From Haliscomenobacter sp. (GTDB taxonomy: Bacteria; Bacteroidota; Bacteroidia; Chitinophagales; Saprospiraceae), in the NCBI GenBank assembly GCA_016713275.1, contig JADJPL010000004.1, forward strand, positions 186,001-250,000: 64,000 nt of DNA, in the 5' to 3' direction. Below the pieces are notes generated by a model, which was not told the origin of the DNA, searched no databases, and was given only the letters and a program-made list of their open reading frames with translations. A program made the position numbers and the translations under genes. Shown here in pieces: positions 40,124 through 48,951 of the stretch. Position 1 is the first letter of the stretch, and each line of letters begins with the position of its first letter.

Positions 40124-41398
40124 TTAACGCATTCCGCGCCGTTTGATTTCGGCCAGCACAAATTGATACTCCCGGCTCATGTCCCCGGAAACGGAGGTAT
40201 TCTCCTGTGCTCTGCGGATGAGGTAAGGCATAACGTCCTTCACCGCGCCGTAAATCACGTACTTCCCTGCGTTGAAGCCAGCTTGCGCCAGGTTAAAGGT
40301 CAGGTTGTCGCTCATGCCATAGAGTTGAGCGAACAGCGCGTGGGGGTGGTTGCGGGGGATGTTTCGCTGCACCATGAGCGCGGCCTGAAGGAGGGCGCTA
40401 TCGGCGTTGTGGGAAGCGTTGCAGAGGGCAATTTCTTCGTAGTGGTCCAGGCAGAAGCGCAGGGCGAGGTTGTAGTCCCGGTCGGTAGCCGCTTTATCCG
40501 GCTGAATGGGGGACGGATAGCCCATTTCTTGGGCGCGGTTTCTTTCCTTCTCCATATAAGCGCCCCGAACCAGTTTGGCGCCGATGAGGTAGCCCTCATT
40601 CCTGGCTTGTTCGTACGACGCTTTGAGGTATTCCAGCCGGTCGGTGCGATATAGCTGATAGGTGTTATAAACGACCACCCGTTCTCTGTTGTAGCGCTGG
40701 GCCATCATAACGGCGAGGTCGTCGATAGCTTGCTGAATCCATGTTTCTTCTGCGTCCAAAGAGATCGTCAGGCCGTTAATCATGGCGGCATGGCAAATCG
40801 CGTCGATCCGTTTCACGACGTTTTCCCATTCCGTCTGCATCGCCGGGCTGAGCGCATCGCCCCGGCTGACCGCTTCCAGCAGCCCAAAGCGCGCCATGCC
40901 GGTCACTTTGGTGCTCACCATAGGAATGAACGTATTGCCTTGGGAAAACTCCAGCGCCCGGACGGTTTCCTTCATGGTGTTGTTAAAATCCTCCTCCGTT
41001 TCTTTGCCTTCGGCCCCATAATCCAGAATGCTCAGCACCCGGGCCGCGCCAAGGCGCTGGATCGACTTTTCTGCTTCGAGCAACGTGGTTCCACCGCAAA
41101 ACTGTCCGAATATGGTGTATTTCACCGCGCTCTCTACAAAGGGCAGGTGCATTCGGATAGCGGCAAGGCCTAGCTTAGACCCCATGCCTACGAGCCAATG
41201 GTTATTCATCAATCCAAACAAGCGGGCTACTTTTTTCAGTTCCTGATCCGAGCGGTGGGCAAAAGCGTATTCCGTATTACCCAGGTCCAATTCGAGTTCT
41301 TCGGGCCAATGGCCAGCCATCTCCTGAACCACAGCGTTGATCTTTTCCAGATTTTTTCTCACGGGTTGAGCAGTCTTTTCCATAAACGAGGCTTTCAT
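40124..41398 (-). CDS. Proline dehydrogenase
   Basis: This 424-residue FAD enzyme oxidises proline to pyrroline-5-carboxylate, passing electrons to the respiratory chain. Family features of the (beta-alpha)8 barrel are seen: FIPMVSTKVTGMARFGLL, ISLDAEETWIQ, VYNTYQLYRTDRLEYL, GAKLVRGAYMEKER, and the C-terminal ALFAQLYGMSDNLTF and DVMPYLIRRAQENTS. It is a single-function enzyme, not fused to the dehydrogenase of the next step, which is not in the window. Start: the first ATG (MKASFMEKT), or the internal Met six residues on. Confidence 0.92.
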   Translation of the reverse strand: MKASFMEKTAQPVRKNLEKINAVVQEMAGHWPEELELDLGNTEYAFAHRSDQELKKVARLFGLMNNHWLVGMGSKLGLAAIRMHLPFVESAVKYTIFGQFCGGTTLLEAEKSIQRLGAARVLSILDYGAEGKETEEDFNNTMKETVRALEFSQGNTFIPMVSTKVTGMARFGLLEAVSRGDALSPAMQTEWENVVKRIDAICHAAMINGLTISLDAEETWIQQAIDDLAVMMAQRYNRERVVVYNTYQLYRTDRLEYLKASYEQARNEGYLIGAKLVRGAYMEKERNRAQEMGYPSPIQPDKAATDRDYNLALRFCLDHYEEIALCNASHNADSALLQAALMVQRNIPRNHPHALFAQLYGMSDNLTFNLAQAGFNAGKYVIYGAVKDVMPYLIRRAQENTSVSGDMSREYQFVLAEIKRRGMR

Positions 41399-41434
41399 TC
41401 CGGCTTGCCGGAGTTAAAAAATGGTTTATTTGGT

Positions 41435-41696
41435 TAGAAGCTATCTCAAAACCCTTTCCAGGGTGTGGGGGGTATTCCTTAACCCCATGGCAAAGGCTTG
41501 CGAAGCGGGGGCTGTCTCAAAAGACCGTTCTTTGCTCCCGGCGTGAAATTTTATTTTCTTTTTTCAATTCTTTAAAAAAATTGCTTTGCAATTTTTTAAA
41601 AGAATTGAAAAAAGAAAATATTTTTTGGCAGCCAGGGGCGAAAATGGTCTTTTGAGACAGCCCCGCCATATGCTTCAGTTTTGAGATGGCTTCTAG
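41435..41696. mobile_element. MITE family C, copy 2, carrying a nested family B element
   Basis: The ends are TAGAAGCTATCTCAAAAC (41435-41452) and GTTTTGAGATGGCTTCTA (41679-41696), nearly perfect inverts. The left interior (CCAGGGTGTGG ... GGCAAAGGCTTGCGAAGC) matches copy 1 in opposite orientation up to the point where a family B element begins at 41512. It fills the 320-base gap between the proline dehydrogenase and aroE genes. Confidence 0.75.
41512..41662. mobile_element. MITE family B, copy 2, inserted in family C copy 2
   Basis: The ends are GCTGTCTCAAAAGACCGTT and TGGTCTTTTGAGACAGC, extended by GGGG/CCCC outside. Next to the left end it shares TTCTTTGCTCCCGG with copy 1. The centre is a long AT-rich hairpin around TTGCTTTGCAA. 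It is longer than copy 1 (about 151 against 115 bases). Confidence 0.78.
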
Positions 41697-41718
41697 TTAG
41701 CATCTCCTTCGGCGGCAT

Positions 41719-42513
41719 TTAGAACAACCCGAAAGCGGACCAGATCTCCCAGGCTTTCTCTGCCTGTCCATAAAGCATCCCCATTCCATTTACGGTTTGG
41801 GCGCCCGCCGCTTTCCCTTTTTTCAAAAAGGCGGTTTCTTCCGGGTTATAAATAAGGTCGAACAACAGGTGATCCGGCGTCAGATACGCATAGGGAAGAT
41901 TAGGAAAAGTACGAATTTCCGGCGACATCCCCAAGGGAGTAGTATTAACTATTAAAGGACATTCTCTCAATATCCCCGGATCCAGCTCCTCATAGACGAG
42001 GTCGCCCTTGCCGGAATCCCTGGAAACGACCAGGGGGCGGATTTGTAATTTCCGCAAGGCGAACAAGACCGCCTTGGAGGCGCCTCCAGTTCCCAGCACC
42101 AGGGCCTGCTTAATTTCAGGCAGCCGCCCGCCCAAGAACTCAAGCAAAGACCGTTCAAATCCGAAAAGGTCGCTGTTATATCCTTTGGTTTTTTCTTTTT
42201 CGATGCGAATCACGTTCACCGCGCCAATGTCTGCAGCTCCTTCGTCGAGTTCGTCCAGGAAAGGCATCACTTGCTCCTTGTAGGGAATCGTGACATTGAG
42301 CCCCCTCAGGTTCGGATAGGCTTCCAATAGCTCCGGGAACTGCTCGATAGCCGGAATGGGAAACAGGGCGTAGGCAAACCCTTTCCTTCCCTCTCGCTGG
42401 AATTTTTCCGTAAAGTATTTTTGGGAAAAGGAATGGCTTAGCGGGTAGCCGATCAACCCAAATAAATGGCCGGCTTCCAATAACGAAGGATCGGGTTCAA
42501 AAGACAGACTCAT
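41719..42513 (-). CDS. aroE: Shikimate dehydrogenase
   Basis: It reduces 3-dehydroshikimate to shikimate with NADPH in the aromatic amino acid pathway. The 264-residue length is typical. The substrate pocket is GYPLSHSFSQKYF (Ser27/Ser29), with the catalytic Lys79 in NVTIPYKE and Asp115 in YNSDLFGF. The NADP loop is LGTGGASKAVLFAL. The start ATGA overlaps the stop of the upstream DUF368 gene by four bases, so the two are translationally coupled. Confidence 0.94.
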   Translation of the reverse strand: MSLSFEPDPSLLEAGHLFGLIGYPLSHSFSQKYFTEKFQREGRKGFAYALFPIPAIEQFPELLEAYPNLRGLNVTIPYKEQVMPFLDELDEGAADIGAVNVIRIEKEKTKGYNSDLFGFERSLLEFLGGRLPEIKQALVLGTGGASKAVLFALRKLQIRPLVVSRDSGKGDLVYEELDPGILRECPLIVNTTPLGMSPEIRTFPNLPYAYLTPDHLLFDLIYNPEETAFLKKGKAAGAQTVNGMGMLYGQAEKAWEIWSAFGLF

Positions 42514-43451
42514 TCTTTTGTCGTGCCTGCTTTTTCCAGGAAATAGACCAGAACAATCCCCGCTACGACCAGTAGAATCACTCCAGCCAGGTAAGGCTCT
42601 CCTTCAAAGTTCCAGGGCCAGACGCTGCGCTCGATCAGCGGTTCTGGCTCCCCGTGGCGGTTGATGCGATATTCCAGGACCTTCTTCCAGGGCCAGATCT
42701 TGTTGAGCGAACCCACCATAAATCCGGTCAAAACCGCCATGGTCGCATCGTGGTAATGGCGGAACAGCCAGGTAAGCACCCTGGAAAAGGTAGCTAATCC
42801 CACCAGGCATCCCGCGCCAAAAACCCCGATGATGGTCAGGCTGGCCAAATCCAGATTTTCCAACGCCGATTTCAAGCTGGGAATGATTAAGGTATACATG
42901 CCGAGAATAACCAGCATGAAGCTGCCGGAAACCCCTGGCAGCATGAGCGCCGAGATCGCGATAATCCCAGAAACGAAGACAAACCACAGGGCGTCGGTTC
43001 CATGCCCAGGAACCGCCAGGGTATACCACAGGGCAATCGCTGTGCCGGCTAAAAGCGAAAAAATGGACATGGCATTCCACTTCTTGACCTGCCTGCCGAC
43101 AAACAGGGAGGAGGCAATGATCAATCCGAAGAAAAACGCCCATAGCAGCTGGGGGTAATGCTCCAACAGATGGGAGATCCCAAACACCCCGGAAACCAGC
43201 CCGGTTCCCATCCCAAGTAGCAGGAAGAGCAAAAATTCACCGTCTACCGCTTGCCAGACACCGCGCAAGCCCCCTGATTTCCAGGCGCGGAACACTTCGG
43301 GGCCCAATACATTTTTAATACTATCCAGTAGGCGTTCGTAAATCCCGGTAATAAAAGCGATAGTCCCTCCGGATACACCCGGGATCACCTCGGCAATCCC
43401 CATAGCTACTCCCCTCAGGAAAAGAGCGATTCGTTCGTTTGGGTTCTTCAT
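42510..43451 (-). CDS. DUF368 membrane protein, probable polyprenyl-phosphate transporter (PopT type)
   Basis: This 313-residue protein has about eight hydrophobic helices and the DUF368 signature near the start (GVAMGIAEVIPGVSGGTIAFI), with a second LMLPGVSGSFMLVILGMY. DUF368 proteins are reported to recycle undecaprenyl phosphate across the inner membrane for cell-wall synthesis. The Met of MKNPNERI (43451) is preferred to one ten codons upstream. It overlaps aroE by four bases. Confidence 0.88.
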   Translation of the reverse strand: MKNPNERIALFLRGVAMGIAEVIPGVSGGTIAFITGIYERLLDSIKNVLGPEVFRAWKSGGLRGVWQAVDGEFLLFLLLGMGTGLVSGVFGISHLLEHYPQLLWAFFFGLIIASSLFVGRQVKKWNAMSIFSLLAGTAIALWYTLAVPGHGTDALWFVFVSGIIAISALMLPGVSGSFMLVILGMYTLIIPSLKSALENLDLASLTIIGVFGAGCLVGLATFSRVLTWLFRHYHDATMAVLTGFMVGSLNKIWPWKKVLEYRINRHGEPEPLIERSVWPWNFEGEPYLAGVILLVVAGIVLVYFLEKAGTTKE

Positions 43452-43528
43452 AACAACAAAGGTAGTATATGAGCCGGGCAAAAAGACAGATTCAGAACAA
43501 AATTTTGCTAAACCAGCCTAAACGCCGG

Positions 43529-44785
43529 TTACTCATGAGGGCGGCCAAACGCTTGTCCTTTTTTAAACGCCGCATCCATTTCTTTGATTAATTTACTGGT
43601 CAAGGGGTCCGCCTGAGCGCCATTTAGGCGGAGCAGATCCGGCTGTCCGGCGTCCACCCATGCCGTGTACCAGGCGCTGCCGATGGATTTGATCGTTTCC
43701 CGCCAGCGCCGCTCGACCATCCCTTTCATGGCTTCCTGGTACGCGGCGGCGTATTCTTTGCATTGGGTTCGGATCGTGGCGCCCAGCCGCTCTTCGTAAC
43801 AATACTGCTTGTCTGGCGGAAAGGTCAGACTGAGTTGTTTTTCAATAAGGAGCACGCTATCGACCAGGCGGTGGCTGTCAAAAACCATGTTCCAGTAGTA
43901 TTCCTCCACATCGGGAATATAGACGGCCGGCCCGACGAAATAATCGTACTTCTGGTCGGCAAAAAGCTCCGGAATCCGGCTTTCCCAGAACGCGTGAATG
44001 CCCAACTGCCCGGTCAGTTGCCCGTTGTAATTCTCTGTGGTATGCAGGGGCACATGGGCGTCTCCAATATAGTGCCCCAGTTCGGCCGACTGCCGCAGAA
44101 TCACCGGCAGATTGCCCGAGCGAAACGCTTCGGTCAGGCGTCGTTGTACCTGAACCAGGTTGTACGGTAACACCCCATGGGCAGAAAAGGTATCTACCCC
44201 AATGACCTCCGAACAGGGAAAGTCCACCCCAAACACCTGTTTGAGGCTATCGCAGGAGGTACGCCATTCCTCTTCGTAAAATTGAGGCAACAGGCGTTGG
44301 GTGAACCAGGCCAGATAGGCTTTTTTATCAATCCCCTCCGCTGGCCAATACCGCCGGGAAGGCGCCAAGGTATCCGCCAAAAGCCAACGGCCCTTTTCCT
44401 CCCGCACCTGTTCGTACCCCACCAGCAGCAGCGTATCCGAATCAGGCGTGATCACATACACATCGGAAAACCGCGCGCATGCCTCCGCCCACCGGCGCGG
44501 GATATGGTCAAAGGGAAACGTCCCATACCGGTCGAGATCGAGAAAATGCCGGGGCGCTTCGTGCCGGGTTGCGTACCGGCGTTTATCCGGATCGACGGCA
44601 TGCTCCGTCAGGTACTCAATATGCTTTTTATAAAAGCCGATCATTCCGGGAGGCAATGTAAAGACCGCCAGCCGGTTTAACCGGCGATGGCCAAAGAACC
44701 CCCACTTTGCCGGCGCTCCGGCTCCCAGAAGCGCCAGCAAAGCGCCTGCAAGGAATAGGATGCGGAACAAACGGATTTTTTTCAT
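43529..44785 (-). CDS. Secreted zinc-dependent phospholipase C/S1-P1 nuclease-like protein
   Basis: This 418-residue protein has a signal peptide (FRILFLAGALLALLGAGAPA). KWGFFGHRRLNRLA at about residues 27-40 gives the N-terminal Trp and His ligands of the zinc-dependent PLC/S1-P1 fold. SAELGHYIGDAHVPLHTTENYNGQ (in two parts: ELGHYIGDAH and VPLHTTENYNG) gives the HxxxD and further His ligands. HEAPRHFLDLDRYG is another family block. The substrate is not determined. It is the last gene of the gldA-type operon and starts five bases after the corrected DUF4340 stop. Confidence 0.82.
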   Translation of the reverse strand: MKKIRLFRILFLAGALLALLGAGAPAKWGFFGHRRLNRLAVFTLPPGMIGFYKKHIEYLTEHAVDPDKRRYATRHEAPRHFLDLDRYGTFPFDHIPRRWAEACARFSDVYVITPDSDTLLLVGYEQVREEKGRWLLADTLAPSRRYWPAEGIDKKAYLAWFTQRLLPQFYEEEWRTSCDSLKQVFGVDFPCSEVIGVDTFSAHGVLPYNLVQVQRRLTEAFRSGNLPVILRQSAELGHYIGDAHVPLHTTENYNGQLTGQLGIHAFWESRIPELFADQKYDYFVGPAVYIPDVEEYYWNMVFDSHRLVDSVLLIEKQLSLTFPPDKQYCYEERLGATIRTQCKEYAAAYQEAMKGMVERRWRETIKSIGSAWYTAWVDAGQPDLLRLNGAQADPLTSKLIKEMDAAFKKGQAFGRPHE

Positions 44786-44790
44786 TGGTG

Positions 44791-45818
44791 TTACTGATTT
44801 CCTGTTTCAAAGAAAACGGGTAAGCCCAGAAGATCTTCTTGAATACCCGGTTTTGGACCAGCATAAAATCTCCGGTGCTTACGCTCGCAAAATACCGCTC
44901 CACCGCCGCCGATCCGGACAACATGCCGGACTTGGGGTCTGTTGCCGGACTTGCAGGCAAGATGGGGTAGAATTTGACCGTTTTCACCTGGTCATCCCTG
45001 TCTTTCAAGGTAACCACAGCAAAAGGAATCATCTGCTCGACGGAATCGCGGCCGGTATACGCATTTTCAAACGCTTCCGCAACCAGGTTTTCGAACCCCA
45101 CCAGGTAAGCCTCTGCGGCGCCCGGGCGGTAAGGCGCCCGGATTTCCGGTGTGCCGGGGTAAAAAGGCGTCACTCGATACCCGGATTCCTTTTTTTCCAA
45201 CCGAAACGACTGGCTGCGCTGTTTGGGATACTCCACGGAAACCGATAGGATGCGGTCCGGATCTTCCGCGAAAACCGACCGGTCGCGCCAATCTTGCCCT
45301 TTCAAGCTATAACGGAACCTCAGGTTGCCTTCCCACCCGGGTAAATGCGCTACGTAAGGCTGGTTGTACCCTTCCCGGATGACGAACGTCCCCCGCTCAT
45401 CGGGAGTGCTGCCCCCGACATAATACACCGTCAGGAGGCGGTTCCTTTTATCGTAGATTTCCACTTTGATCCCTTCCGATCCTAAGTCGCGAACCATGTT
45501 TGGCACGGCAGCCTGGGCAGGCTGGTATTTGATCTCGATCCGCCGGACGGCGTCCAGCAGGTTTTCCATGGCGCCAGGGCGGACCATCCACTTCCCGTTG
45601 TAGATCCAGTGGGTCCCTTTCCGTTCGAGCAACACCGTTTCGTTATCCCGGTGGGCCAGGAAGATCTTCCCGATCCGGGAAGTGTCGGGAACGGCAAAAC
45701 GGCGCTCTTCTTTCAAGGAAGCATACGGATCAGCAGCATTTGAAAGTAAATACCAAACGCTGAGGGCGCCGAGCAGGATAAAGACGGCTGCCAGGGGGAG
45801 CCATTTTCTTTTTCGCAT
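44791..45818 (-). CDS. DUF4340 protein of a Gld-type ABC system, probable frame break at the end
   Basis: This protein has a single N-terminal membrane helix (KWLPLAAVFILLGALSVWYLL) followed by a large extracytoplasmic part typical of DUF4340 (VPDTSRIGKIFLAHRDNETV, GKWMVRPGAMENLLDAVRRI, FENAYTGRDSVEQM). As read, the frame runs on past a natural end, to 44628 inside the next gene. Restoring one T in the T4 run near 44815 gives the ending PFFFETGNQ and a stop at 44791, five bases before the next ATG, which is far more natural. The start at 45818 lies 11 bases after the gldFG stop. Confidence 0.75.
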
Positions 45819-45829
45819 AGGGTACGAGT

Positions 45830-48241
45830 TTAACGGGTAAACCGGCGCCGGCGCAGCCATTGATAGCCTGTTCCAAACAGCGCCAAAACCGCCAAAGGAA
45901 GGGCTAGATTAACCAGCCTCCATTTGCCTTTTTCCGCTTTGGCCTTTGCCGTATCCAGTAGACGCAGGTCGACGTTTTTCCCGCGGGCTTCCACGACGCC
46001 GGTATCGTCGAGTAAATACTCCACCGCGTTGAGAAGGAAGTCCTTATTATCGAAGGTGTAGCGAACAAACCGGTTGTACCCCAACGGAATGACCTGGCGT
46101 TTCTGGGCATCGATCCCATTGCGGGCAATGTCGCCGTCGGCGACCACGATCATGCGGTTTTGGGGGCTCCGGTTGCGGAATGCGATATCCAGCCGGTTCA
46201 GGTTGTCCAGCATCTCCTGGGATACGCGGTTTTCGAACATCGACGGGAACTCCCCTTCCATCAACACCGCCAGCGGCTGAGGGCCTTTGTCGAACTTGGT
46301 CCGGTCGAGTGGATACTTCAGGAATTCAAAATCCATGCGAAGGGGCAGCAGCTGATACCTGCTGTTCGCTGTGGATTCCAGCAATACCGTGGATTTCAAA
46401 CCGGTTTTGGTTTTCAGGGCCGTGTCGATAGAACTGGGATATAACAGGTTTATGGGGCCCAGGTTTTTGACCACCGGGTGGGCAGATGCCGGAGTTGAAA
46501 CTACGTGATAAGGGTATTCAAAAAGCTGCATCTGGGGCTGGTCCCCTACCCTTCCGGTCACCAGTTCAATGCCGGTGCACTGCAGGTCGAGCACCAGGTT
46601 GGGCTGGATGCGGAATCCGTACCGGAACAGCAGATCTTCCAGGTTCAGGGCATATTCCTGGGGGAGGTATTCTTTTCTCCCCACCAGGCTGTCGAGATCC
46701 ACCCGGACGGCGTCGATCAGCCAGAGGAGCTTTCCTCCCTGCATGACGAATTGATCGATTTTGAACTTATCCTTCTCCGAAAACGGGGCTTTGGGTTTGG
46801 CTACAACCAGCACATCGATGCCCGGGTCAACCTGCACCACGCTATCGAGCACGAGGCGGCCCGTGTTGTAAAACTGGCGCAGTGCGCGCTCCAGATCAGC
46901 GGTTTCGAAAGGCTCGAGCTCGCCGTGGCCGGAAGTGAATACGATAGCTGGCTTTTCGGGCTTCTGGATTTGGCTAATGGCATTGGACAGCTTGTATTCC
47001 AGGAAGCGTACCGCTTTGTTCAGGCTTTCTTCCGTCACGCCGGGGCCTCCCTCCAGGAGGTTTACCGGAATGCTTCTTCCTTTGTAATACACCAGCGCGT
47101 AAGGCAGCACGGCTTTGGTGGTGCTTTCCGCCTGCCCCGGGAGGCGAAGGGAAATGGGTTGAAGTCCGTCTTTCCGGTAGGCTTCGATGCGCTGATTGAT
47201 CTCTTTGACGCTGCCGGCAAAGGGGTCTTCAAAATCGTATTCCACCAAGCCGGATTCGGAGCGGAAATCCTCCAGCATATCGGTCGTGGCCGTTTGCAGG
47301 CGCTTAAAACCCGCCGGAAATTCGCCTCCGAGCAACACCTTTACAAAAAGCACGTCATCCAGGCCGTTCAGCAACGTACGCGTTCCGGAGGTCAGGGTAT
47401 AGCGCTTGTCGGCCGTGAGGTCGGCATACCCGTACAACGCTTGCCCCCCAACCCGGGCATTAGCCAGAATATTGACAAACAGGAGAATGCCTGTAAGGAG
47501 AAAAGCCCTCACATAAGCGCCCCGCTCCAGGGAGGCTTTGGCCAGAGAAAGGAATAAAAAGATCAGGGACAAAAAGTAGATCAGGTCCCTGGAGTCCAGC
47601 ACGCCGCGGCTCAGCGAGCGGTAATGGTACTGGATGCCCAGTTTCTGGATCAGGTCGTCTCCTTTGCCGGCAAACACCGGAAGCTGGCTGAAATAATCAA
47701 ACCCATTGAGCATCAAAAACCCAAGGAAGGCGGCCAGAACGAAGGCGGCAATCTGGTTGTTGGTCAGGCTGGAAGCCAGCATGCCAATCGCCCCGAAGAC
47801 GGCAGCCAGGAGAAAGAGGCCCACATAGGAGCCCATGATCGCGCCGGTGTCGAGATTGCCTTTGGGGGACCCCAACTGGTAAATCGTATAGTAATAAATA
47901 GCCGTCGGAATAAGCGAAAAAAGCACGAGGGTCAGCGTAGCCAGGTATTTTCCCACGATAATCTCCCAAAGGGTCACGGGTTTGGTGCGCAGCATTTCAA
48001 TCGTTCCTTGCTGGGTTTCTTCTGCAAAAGACCGCATGGTGATCGCCGGCAAAAGCAGCAGGAAAACCAGGGGTGCGTTTTCAAAAAGAGGCTCCAGGGT
48101 GGCATAATGGTATTCCAGAAGGCTGGATTCCGGAAAAACGAACAGGATGAGCCCCAAGAGGATCAAAAATACGGCAATCACCAGATAGCCCACCAGGGAG
48201 CTGAAAAACGCGTTGATTTCTTTGAGAAAAATGGCCAGCAT
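45830..48241 (-). CDS. gldFG: Fused ABC permease GldF-GldG
   Basis: This 803-residue protein joins two usually separate proteins. Residues about 1-240 are the GldF-type ABC-2 permease (LKEINAFFSSLVGYLVIAVF, FAEETQQGTIEMLRTKPVT, ASSLTNNQIAAFVLAAFLGF). From about 255 a GldG-type auxiliary domain follows (KRYTLTSGTRTLLNGLDDVL, AIVFTSGHGELEPFE, GGKLLWLIDAVRV), ending in a C-terminal helix (LVNLALPLAVLALFGTGYQW). With GldA it forms an ABC transporter; in Flavobacterium the separate GldAFG proteins are linked to gliding and T9SS function. The fusion plus DUF4340 is closer to sets seen outside classic gliders. Confidence 0.88.
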   Translation of the reverse strand: MLAIFLKEINAFFSSLVGYLVIAVFLILLGLILFVFPESSLLEYHYATLEPLFENAPLVFLLLLPAITMRSFAEETQQGTIEMLRTKPVTLWEIIVGKYLATLTLVLFSLIPTAIYYYTIYQLGSPKGNLDTGAIMGSYVGLFLLAAVFGAIGMLASSLTNNQIAAFVLAAFLGFLMLNGFDYFSQLPVFAGKGDDLIQKLGIQYHYRSLSRGVLDSRDLIYFLSLIFLFLSLAKASLERGAYVRAFLLTGILLFVNILANARVGGQALYGYADLTADKRYTLTSGTRTLLNGLDDVLFVKVLLGGEFPAGFKRLQTATTDMLEDFRSESGLVEYDFEDPFAGSVKEINQRIEAYRKDGLQPISLRLPGQAESTTKAVLPYALVYYKGRSIPVNLLEGGPGVTEESLNKAVRFLEYKLSNAISQIQKPEKPAIVFTSGHGELEPFETADLERALRQFYNTGRLVLDSVVQVDPGIDVLVVAKPKAPFSEKDKFKIDQFVMQGGKLLWLIDAVRVDLDSLVGRKEYLPQEYALNLEDLLFRYGFRIQPNLVLDLQCTGIELVTGRVGDQPQMQLFEYPYHVVSTPASAHPVVKNLGPINLLYPSSIDTALKTKTGLKSTVLLESTANSRYQLLPLRMDFEFLKYPLDRTKFDKGPQPLAVLMEGEFPSMFENRVSQEMLDNLNRLDIAFRNRSPQNRMIVVADGDIARNGIDAQKRQVIPLGYNRFVRYTFDNKDFLLNAVEYLLDDTGVVEARGKNVDLRLLDTAKAKAEKGKWRLVNLALPLAVLALFGTGYQWLRRRRFTR

Positions 48242-48273
48242 AGGTATTTTTAAATTGCTTCCGGGGGAAGATA

Positions 48274-48951
48274 TTATTTAACAACGGGCAAAGGGTTTCT
48301 TTGATTATAGACCACAATTGCTCGGAGCAACTGCTCCCGAAAATTGGGTTCTCCTTCCTGTAACACCGAGATGGCTCGCCGGATTTCCGGATCGTTATCG
48401 GTCCAGCGCAACAGGTTTTCCCGGGTGAATGGGAGGATTTCCCCGGTTTGCCATAAGAGGAGGCGCTCCCGGGGCTCTTGCCTGCTCCGCTGCACTTTCC
48501 CTTTCCGGAAAGGCAGCCCCGACTCCGGGTTGTAGGCGGCCATTTCCACTGTGTCGCGAAGAATCCCTTCGTAGGAAAAATAAGAGATGGCGCCGGTGAT
48601 CGTCAACGGATAAAAGACCACCGAGCTCCGGTTGATGCTGTCGGCATCGATCCGCACCGCAGGTTTCCCGTCCACGCAGACCCCCCAAAGCGACTCCGGG
48701 GAGAGGGCAGCGTTTTCGGCAGCGATCAATTCCACTACCGTGACGACTCCCGACTCCGGGTTTCGAAACCAGTTTCCCCGGAGCTGTTTCCAGGAATACC
48801 CCGGTTGGTTGGTCTGGAGTTGTTGAAGGGTGAGGTACACCCCGTCTTTGAACCTGACCTGAGGGGTGTTCCGGTTTTGGCCAAGGGCGCTGGTCAAAGA
48901 CAGGCACCCCAGGATACAGATCCATCCGATGCGCAAGCGGTCAGTTTTCAT
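48274..48951 (-). CDS. Secreted protein of unknown function in the gldA operon
   Basis: This 225-residue protein has a signal peptide (WICILGCLSLTSALGQ). I do not recognise a family. Visible features are VYLTLQQLQTNQPGYSW near residue 38, a central beta-rich part (SSVVFYPLTITGAISYFSYE) and a helical C-terminal part (TRENLLRWTDNDPEIRRAIS). It overlaps gldA by 11 bases and precedes gldFG by 32 bases, so it is co-expressed with the ABC system. Confidence 0.7.
   Translation of the reverse strand: MKTDRLRIGWICILGCLSLTSALGQNRNTPQVRFKDGVYLTLQQLQTNQPGYSWKQLRGNWFRNPESGVVTVVELIAAENAALSPESLWGVCVDGKPAVRIDADSINRSSVVFYPLTITGAISYFSYEGILRDTVEMAAYNPESGLPFRKGKVQRSRQEPRERLLLWQTGEILPFTRENLLRWTDNDPEIRRAISVLQEGEPNFREQLLRAIVVYNQRNPLPVVK

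Noticed and set aside
46505..47557. Plus-strand open frame of 350 codons opposite gldFG
   Set aside because: It is antisense to the well-supported GldG domain and has no family features.
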